A DNA stretch of 64,000 nt from Gigaspora margarita (Eukaryota > Glomeromycota > Glomeromycetes > Diversisporales > Gigasporaceae). Location: positions 64,300 through 128,299 of the forward strand of contig WTPW01001100.1 in assembly GCA_009809945.1 (NCBI GenBank). The letters run 5' to 3'. Made by a program: the position numbers and the translations under genes. Positions 58,017 through 64,000 of the stretch are shown one piece after another. Each line of letters starts with the position of its first letter. Position 1 is the stretch's first letter. The notes beneath the pieces are model-generated. The model had not been told where the DNA came from. It did no database searches and saw only the letters and a list, made by a program, of their open reading frames with translations.

Positions 58017-58194
58017 ATTTAAACTAACTTTGATCACTTTAAACAATATAACAAAGTATAAAATATAGTAAGTAAATAAGATAAATTATTATATAGTTTG
58101 AACAGATATACATATTGCTATTACTAGTTGATACTAATAATTAGCATATTACAGAAATATATATTGTATAAATTTGTATTTAAGTAATACCATA

Positions 58195-58363
58195 TAAGGG
58201 AGAAGAGGTATTGTAGTAAAGTATCTAATTCAGTGCACTAATGATATCTTACAAACTGTTGATTAGAATCATGTGATTTTGGTACTATTCGATTTGTCTT
58301 ATTGAGACGAATTTAATGGTACCAAAATTATTTGATTCTGACTAATAGTTCACAAGATATTAT
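58195..58363. mobile_element. TA-type element, left half only
   Basis: TA-TAAGGGAGAAGAGGTATTG start, then 'ctaattcagtgcactaatga' and a palindromic module at about 58290-58320. It follows 61160-62220 and then diverges; the right end is missing. Confidence 0.65.
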
Positions 58364-58470
58364 TATTTAAGCAAAATAACCTACAAATGCATCAGAAAAT
58401 TTTTTATATTGATAAATATTGATATATAACAATTAATTAATATATATTAATTAAAAATTAACAATATATA

Positions 58471-58714
58471 GGGGTGAGTCAATAAAAATCAAGCAAATTT
58501 TTTATAATAAATTTTTTTTGAAACTTTGAACAGAAATAACAACAAAAATTTAATCATATTTAATAAAAAATTTTTTAAATTAATTTTATAAATCTATAAA
58601 AATTATTTAAAAAAAAATTATCAAATTTGATCAAGGTTTTGTTAAATTATTTTGATTTAAACTTTTAAAAAAAGGTACTAAAAAAATTTGCTTGATTTCT
58701 ATTGACTTACCCCC
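58471..58714. mobile_element. MITE inserted in R2
   Basis: ATATA on both sides; ends GGGGTGAGTCAATAAAAATC against GGGGGTAAGTCAATAGAAAT. R2 copy 1 shows the empty site at about 25612-25640. The interior resembles the palindromic unit of the 46126-48030 array. Confidence 0.85.
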
Positions 58715-58796
58715 ATATATTGATAAACTAGTTATATATCAATATATATCTATAATCGATATATAGTATAAATAAATTTAAATTGCTATATATTTA

Positions 58797-59339
58797 GGAG
58801 GCATCCATAAATAATGTTATGTACTCCTACATAGTAGCTCTTGACCCTCTTCTCTACTATATAAAAATTTTTTAAAAATCTGTATGTTTATATATAAAAT
58901 TTTACAAAAACTTGAATATATAATGACCCAGTGATCCAATCTGGATGATTTTGGTACCATTCGATTCATCTCTATGAGATGAATCCAATGGTACCAAAAT
59001 CATTTCATTTGGTTCATTTGGACCACTGGATCACGTTTTATTAACAAATACTATTGATTTTATAGTAATTTTATAAGAAAACATAATAACTAATAGTATT
59101 TCATTAATAAAACATGATCCAGTGATCCAAATCAAATAAAATTGGTACCATTCGAATCCTCTCCTCGAGACAGTTCGAATGGTACCAAAATCATCCAATT
59201 TAGACCACTGAATCAAGTTTTAGACAAATTTTTATAAAAAAATTGTGTTATGTTGGAAGGGACTCTCCTACATATTGGAAAATCGTTATATTTTGGGGGA
59301 CCCCCCACCTCAAGCATAACATTATTTATAGATGCCCCC
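58797..59339. mobile_element. PIF-like element inserted in R2
   Basis: TTA duplication (58794-58796, 59340-59342). Ends GGAGGCATCCATAAATAATG against GGGGGCATCTATAAATAATG. Two palindromic GGTACCATTCGA modules inside. Empty site in R2 copy 1 at about 25700-25715. Half copy at 9314-9567. Confidence 0.85.
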
Positions 59340-60790
59340 TTATTAATCAATTTTTATTGTATTTATTAAAACTGATATATAATGATTAATGGATATTAAT
59401 TGCTATACAATTTTCGTTATTGTGCAATTAATAACAGATAATTTTTGCATATCTAGCAAAGATCTACCAGATCTATTTTTTTATTTTGATCTTTTTTCAA
59501 TTTAAATTTTTTTTTCGATTTATAATTTTAAAATTTTTTTTATTTATTTAATTTTTTTTCGTCTATTTAATTTTTTTTTGATTTTTTATTTATTTTATTT
59601 TTTTTAAACTTTTATTTTTATTTTTTTTAATATTTTTTTATATCATTTTTTTTTTACTTTATAACTTATATTTATTTTATTTTTTTATATCAATTTTTTT
59701 TATTTTATATATTTATTTATTTTTTTTTTGTTTTTTTTATTTTTATTTTTTTTTTAATTTTGATTTATTTATTATTTTTTATTTATTTTTTTTTGTATTT
59801 ATTTTTTATTTTATTTATTTATTTTATTTATTTTTTTTCTTTTAAAACGTAACCCCAAATAGCTTAGAAGAATCGTGAAGTGGAGATTCTCACCTGCCTC
59901 ATGGAAGTACGTTTGCTTTTGGGAATGGTGAATTATTATTAGTGAGAAAGTAGATTGTACAAATCTATATAAAGATAAGTATTTTTTTTGTATATTTTTT
60001 TTTGTTATCATTATATTAACTGATACTTTTTTTGTTTTTTTGGTTTTGCGGTATTTCGACATCATTCTTTTAGTAAAGCAATGATGTTCTTGCGGTAAAG
60101 CGATGGCATTTTTGCGGTAAAATGATAACATTTTTGCGGCAAAGTAATAGTATTACAGTAATTTGAAAGTGTTCTTGTGGTGATTTAACAGACATTCTTG
60201 ACGGCATTCTTGCAGTGATTCGACATTGTAGTAAGTAAAGTGATAATTTTGTTTTTTTGGTTTTGTAGTATTTTGACATTATTCTTGAATGAAGCAATAG
60301 CTTTCTTGCAGTGATGCAACAATATTCTTGTGGTGAAATAATGACATTCTTGTAGCAAAGTAATAGTGTTCTTGCAGTAAAGTAATAGCGTTCTTATAGT
60401 AATTTGATGGTGTTTTTGTGGTAATTTAATGGGCATTCTTGCAGTAAAGTGATGGCATTCTTGAGGTGATTTGGTGTTGTGATAAGTAAAGTGATGACTT
60501 TCTTGTGGTAACTTAACAGCATTTTGAAGTGAATTGATAGTATGTTTGTACACATTCTTGTGAATTATAGCATTCTTATGGTATTCTTGTACATGTTCTT
60601 GTGGTGAAATGATAGCATTTTTGACAACATTCTTGTAGTGATTATACAGCATTCTTGTGGTAAAGTAACGATGTTCTTGTGGTAACTTGGATGGCGTTTT
60701 TGTAGTATGCTTGTAGTAAATAGATGGTATTTATGTACATGTTTTTATAATGATTTAATAGTGTTATTGTAGTGAAGCAATATTGTAATA

Positions 60791-61159
60791 AAAAAAATTT
60801 TATATTATTAATATAGAATTATATAATAATTATGTAATGTAAAAATATATTAAGTTTTTTAATAAATTAAAAATTTTTTAAAATTGAATTTTTTTAATTA
60901 TATATTTTTTATTATCAAAATATTAATTGTTTTTATATTAATTATATATCAATTATTAACTATTATGGATAAATATTGATTATAATCACTATTGATATAT
61001 TGGTTATATATCATTAATATATATATCAGATATATATCGTTACTATCACTATCGATAAAAATCAGCAGGGGTGTTGAGTATTGATATATATCTTATCGGT
61101 TAGTAATCGATATATATCTATATATAAAATTTGCCAATGTGAAATCAATATGCCTATTG
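60791..61159. repeat. R2-type end
   Basis: AT-rich, then 'atatcaattattaactatta' and 'gtaatcgatatatatctata', shared with 29017 and 31918. Confidence 0.55.
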
Positions 61160-62470
61160 GCATAGTGCCTAATTCAGTGCATTAATGATATCTTACGAAT
61201 TGTTAAGGGAGCGCCATTTATCATCTGATTTTTAGGGTGGGGGACAGACAATTATCAGGTCCTAATAGCAGATAACTTTTGATTGGCTAAAATTATTAAA
61301 ATTTTTTAAAATTTTTAAAATTTTTAAAATTTAATATTAAATAACTCTTGAACCAGTGATCCGTTTTGGATGATATTACTACCAAAATGTTCGCCTCAAT
61401 GAGACGATTCCAACGAGTCTAAAATTATCAAAATCCAATTACAGGATCCCAAGATCGTTATAGATATGTACTGCTTTAATTATATTATTTTCATATATAT
61501 TAAAAATTATTATTAAAGATCTTATAAACTTTAATATTAAATAACTCTTGAACCAGTGATCCATTTTGGATGGTTTTACTACCAAAATGCTCATCTCAAT
61601 GAGACGATTCTAAGGAGCTAAAATCGTTAAATTCTGATCACGGAATCCAGAGATCATTATAGATTTGTGTTATTTTAATATAATCTATTAAAAATAATAC
61701 AAATCTATAACGATCTCTAGATCCCATGATCAAAATTTAACAATTTTAGGTTCATTAGAATCGTCTCTTTGAGACGAGCATTGTGGTAGTAAAATCATCC
61801 AAACCAGATCACTGGTTCAAGAATTATTTAATATTAAAGTTTATAAGCTCTTTAATAATAATTTTTAATATATACGAAAATAATATAATTAAAGCAATAC
61901 AAATCTATAATGATCTTGGGATCCTGTGATTGAATTTTGTTGATTTTAGGCTCATTGGAATCGTCTCATTAAGGCGAATATTTTGGTAGTAAAGTTATCC
62001 AAAATGGATCACTGGTTCAAGAGTTATTAATATTAAAATTTTAATAATTTTAGCCAATCAATTTGCAGTATTTGATGATCAGGTGGGGGTAGGGAGTAGC
62101 CTCTTAGTAGCAAAAAATTAGATGATAAATGGTGCTCCCCTGATCAGAATTATATGATTTTGGTACCATTCAATTCGTCTCATCGAGATGAATCGAATGG
62201 TGCCAAAATCATATGATTTTAACTGATAGTTCACAAAATATTATATTAGAGATCTTTAGTATGCCGAATTAGATACTGTATTAAAATAAAACTATTTTTT
62301 TAAAAAAAGTGATATCTCATAATTGAGTGATCGAAATCAGATAATTTTGGTGCCATTTGATTCGTCTCGATGAGACAAATTGAATGTGACCAAAATTATC
62401 TAATTCTGATCGAAATATCATATGTTATGCATCATAGAACTTTAATGTGCTACAATACCCTTTTTTCTTA
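61160..62470. mobile_element. TA-type element, left end lost, with nested PIF-like element
   Basis: Shares 'cctaattcagtgca-taatgatatcttac' with 58220, then is split by 61207-62150, and resumes at 'tgatcagaattatatgattt'. The right end is TAAGAAAAAAGGGTATTGTA (read inverted) at TA 62471-62472. Two GGTACCATTC/GTCTC modules at about 62170 and 62350. Confidence 0.7.
61207..62150. mobile_element. PIF-like foldback element with four module copies
   Basis: Ends GGGAGCGCCATTTATCATCT against GGGGAGCACCATTTATCATC; TAA/TGA flanks. The arms pair along their length; each holds two units with 'gatccgttttggatgat' and CTCAATGAGACGATTC at about 61390, 61590, 61765 and 61960. Related to 29198-31144. Confidence 0.8.
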
Positions 62471-62931
62471 TATTTGAAATTAAGCTACCTTTTTTGAACA
62501 AAAATTATACAAAAAAATATAAGATAGCTTATTTTAAATTTTTGAATTGTTTGAGAAATTAAAAAACAAACTAATAAAAAGTTGTCTAAATACTATCAAA
62601 TTTTATTATAAGTATATTATGATATCCTGAACAAGTTTATATAATAGCACTTTGAGTTACTTAGTAAACTTTAGACTTTTATATATAGCAACTGCTGGTA
62701 ATTTTTCTTTGTTTTTTTAAAAAAATAAGGGTAGTGTCATTAATCATCTGATTATTTTTTATTAGAGGCCTACACTCCCTCTCCCCCTCTTTAATATAAA
62801 TTTGGTCAGGTTCCTATATATAATTTCAATATTTTTTACTCCCCCTCCTCCTCTAAAAAATCATCTGATTTTTGTCACTCTCCTAAAGAAATAGCTTATT
62901 TTAAATAGTAGCTTAATTTCAAATATATGTA
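62471..62931. mobile_element. 'ataagctac' family element with a nested MITE
   Basis: Left 'atatttgaaattaagctac' pairs with the inverse at 62905-62930. 'agtaaactttagacttttat' resembles other copies. Interrupted by 62729-62883. Confidence 0.6.
62729..62883. mobile_element. PIF-like MITE, copy 2
   Basis: TAA duplication (62726-62728, 62884-62886). Ends GGGTAGTGTCATTAATCATC against GGAGAGTGACAAAAATCAGA. 155 bp; same plan as 22217-22378. Confidence 0.85.
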
Positions 62932-62957
62932 GTATATATATAAATTAGTGATGTTAC

Positions 62958-63319
62958 TAGGGATGCATCAGTCCTAAAAAAGACTGGTCCAGGACCGGTC
63001 CCGAACTGGGACCGATAAGGACTATGGGACCATTAAAGGACCGGTCCTGGGACTGGTCCTTGTGAACATAACTGTGATGTTTGTATTACCCAATCAAATT
63101 TCTTAATCAGGTATAACATAGATCATATGATGTTTGTTTACATCTGACAGTAAATAATTACATCATTTTTGGCCAATAAAATCTTATACATTAAGATTGA
63201 CGTAATCATTAAAAGGACCGTTATAGGACCGAAGGACCGGACCAGACCGGAACTGTAAACACTATGATAACGGTCCTTTTAGGGACCGGACCGGACTGGA
63301 CTGGACTGATGCAACCCTA
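62958..63319. mobile_element. hAT-like MITE of GGACCGGTCC words
   Basis: Perfect 8-bp duplication GATGTTAC (62950-62957, 63320-63327). Ends TAGGGATGCATCAGTCC against TAGGGTTGCATCAGTCC. Both ends are GGACCGG/GGTCC words, which fold strongly; the middle is ordinary AT-rich DNA. Confidence 0.9.
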
Positions 63320-63327
63320 GATGTTAC

Positions 63328-64000
63328 CGAAATTGATTTTTGAAAAAGGCCTATTAGAAAAAATTAAAAATTTTATAATAAAGAGCAAATAAAATTTATA
63401 TAGATATATTCTTTATGATTTTGTCTATTTAAAAAAAGTATCAAATAATTTTGTCTTTTAAATAAAATAGAGCAAAAACAATTTTGTTTTCAAATTTTAA
63501 TTTTGGGTTTTAGAACCTAAAATAATTTTATTCTCATATATAATATAGATATACAGTCACTCCTGGCTATAGTCACACTAGCTATAGTCACAACCTCAAT
63601 AAAATCACACAATTTTTTAACCCCATTTTTTTTATATTTAATTTCCCTATTTATAGTCACATTAATATAACAATCACTATCACATCTTTTTTTAAACCCC
63701 ATTTAATAGTAGCCATATATAATTTTCCCTGAATATAATCACAAATACAATAAAATAAAATTGAATTCTAGTTCGAATTTAATGGCAAGCAACATAATAA
63801 TATTATAAAAAAATTCGCTATTTTTACTCAAAATTTGACAATGGATATCTTGATATTTGTAATCCAAATCAGCTCAAATTTATATCATAGATAGTATCGA
63901 TATTCATATATGATATATAAAAATTTTAGCTAATTTAGTCCAGTAATTTTCGTGTAATCGCTTGTATATGATAGTTAATTTTTTTAAAAAATTAACTATC
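63328..64000. repeat. AT-rich sequence with 'ctatagtcac' words
   Basis: 63340-63560 resembles 16560-16740 ('tcaaataattttgtcttttaa'). 63548-63730 repeats 'ctatagtcaca' after CAGTCACTCC, like 12611. The right part shows nothing. Confidence 0.45.

Larger units (their letters stand above)
58385..60790. repeat. Composite repeat R2, copy 2
   Basis: Order: 'atcagaaaattttttatatt' (as 24125), 'attaaaaattaacaatatat' (as 25612), T-rich block, 'tagaagaatcgtgaagtgga' (as 26137), 'tctatataaagataagtatt', then about 700 bp of 'gtaatagtgttcttgcagtaa' words. It is interrupted by 58471-58714 and 58797-59339. Minus-strand frames in the words (59811-60652) encode only His/Tyr/Ser-rich repeats and are not genes. 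Confidence 0.75.

Noticed and set aside
59811-60652. Three minus-strand frames of 75-155 codons rich in His, Tyr and Ser
   Set aside because: They translate the 'gtaatagtgttcttg' word array; the same words elsewhere give stops, so openness is due to the repeat.

Overview
The window looks like nuclear DNA of a very AT-rich, repeat-dominated fungus. The evidence is short GT-AG introns (about 60-110 nt) in the three host genes, a LINE of the kind abundant in arbuscular mycorrhizal fungi, and very dense non-autonomous DNA transposons. An arbuscular mycorrhizal fungus (Glomeromycotina, Rhizophagus-like) is my best guess. This is inference from composition, gene structure and the LINE, not a database match.

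Layout. 1-4470: a LINE on the minus strand, running off the left edge, with an intact ORF1 and an ORF2 (endonuclease plus reverse transcriptase) broken by four stops. 4471-36400: almost nothing but transposons inserted into each other. These include 5'-truncated LINE copies, a long tRNA-headed SINE family, hAT-like elements with 8-bp target duplications, PIF/Harbinger-like elements with TWA duplications, TA-flanked mariner/Tc1-like elements, and large foldback palindromes. 36840-43930: the only host gene island. It holds a ten-exon UCHL5-type deubiquitinase (+), a two-exon PET117-type cytochrome oxidase assembly factor (+), and a five-exon mitochondrial phosphatidylserine decarboxylase (-). 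The last two are tail to tail, 253 bp apart, and both are mitochondrial. 43931-64000: repeats again, including a four-level nest at 50515-53875.

How it fits together. The host genes serve protein turnover and mitochondrial biogenesis and show no operon-like logic beyond PET117/PSD1 adjacency. The interesting biology is in the repeats. (i) At least ten hAT-like elements have intact or near-intact 8-bp duplications, and most are filled with a short iterated 'word' that differs from family to family. (ii) A palindromic module centred on CGTCTCAATGAGACG recurs about 25 times inside elements whose termini and target duplications are unrelated. (iii) LINE and SINE copies share a 3' tail, which suggests a LINE/SINE partnership. 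(iv) Several insertions can be ordered in time because empty paralogous sites lie elsewhere in the window.

No complete transposase gene, rRNA, functional tRNA or CRISPR array was recognised. All coordinates and duplications were read by eye; ends of degenerate elements may be off by some bases.
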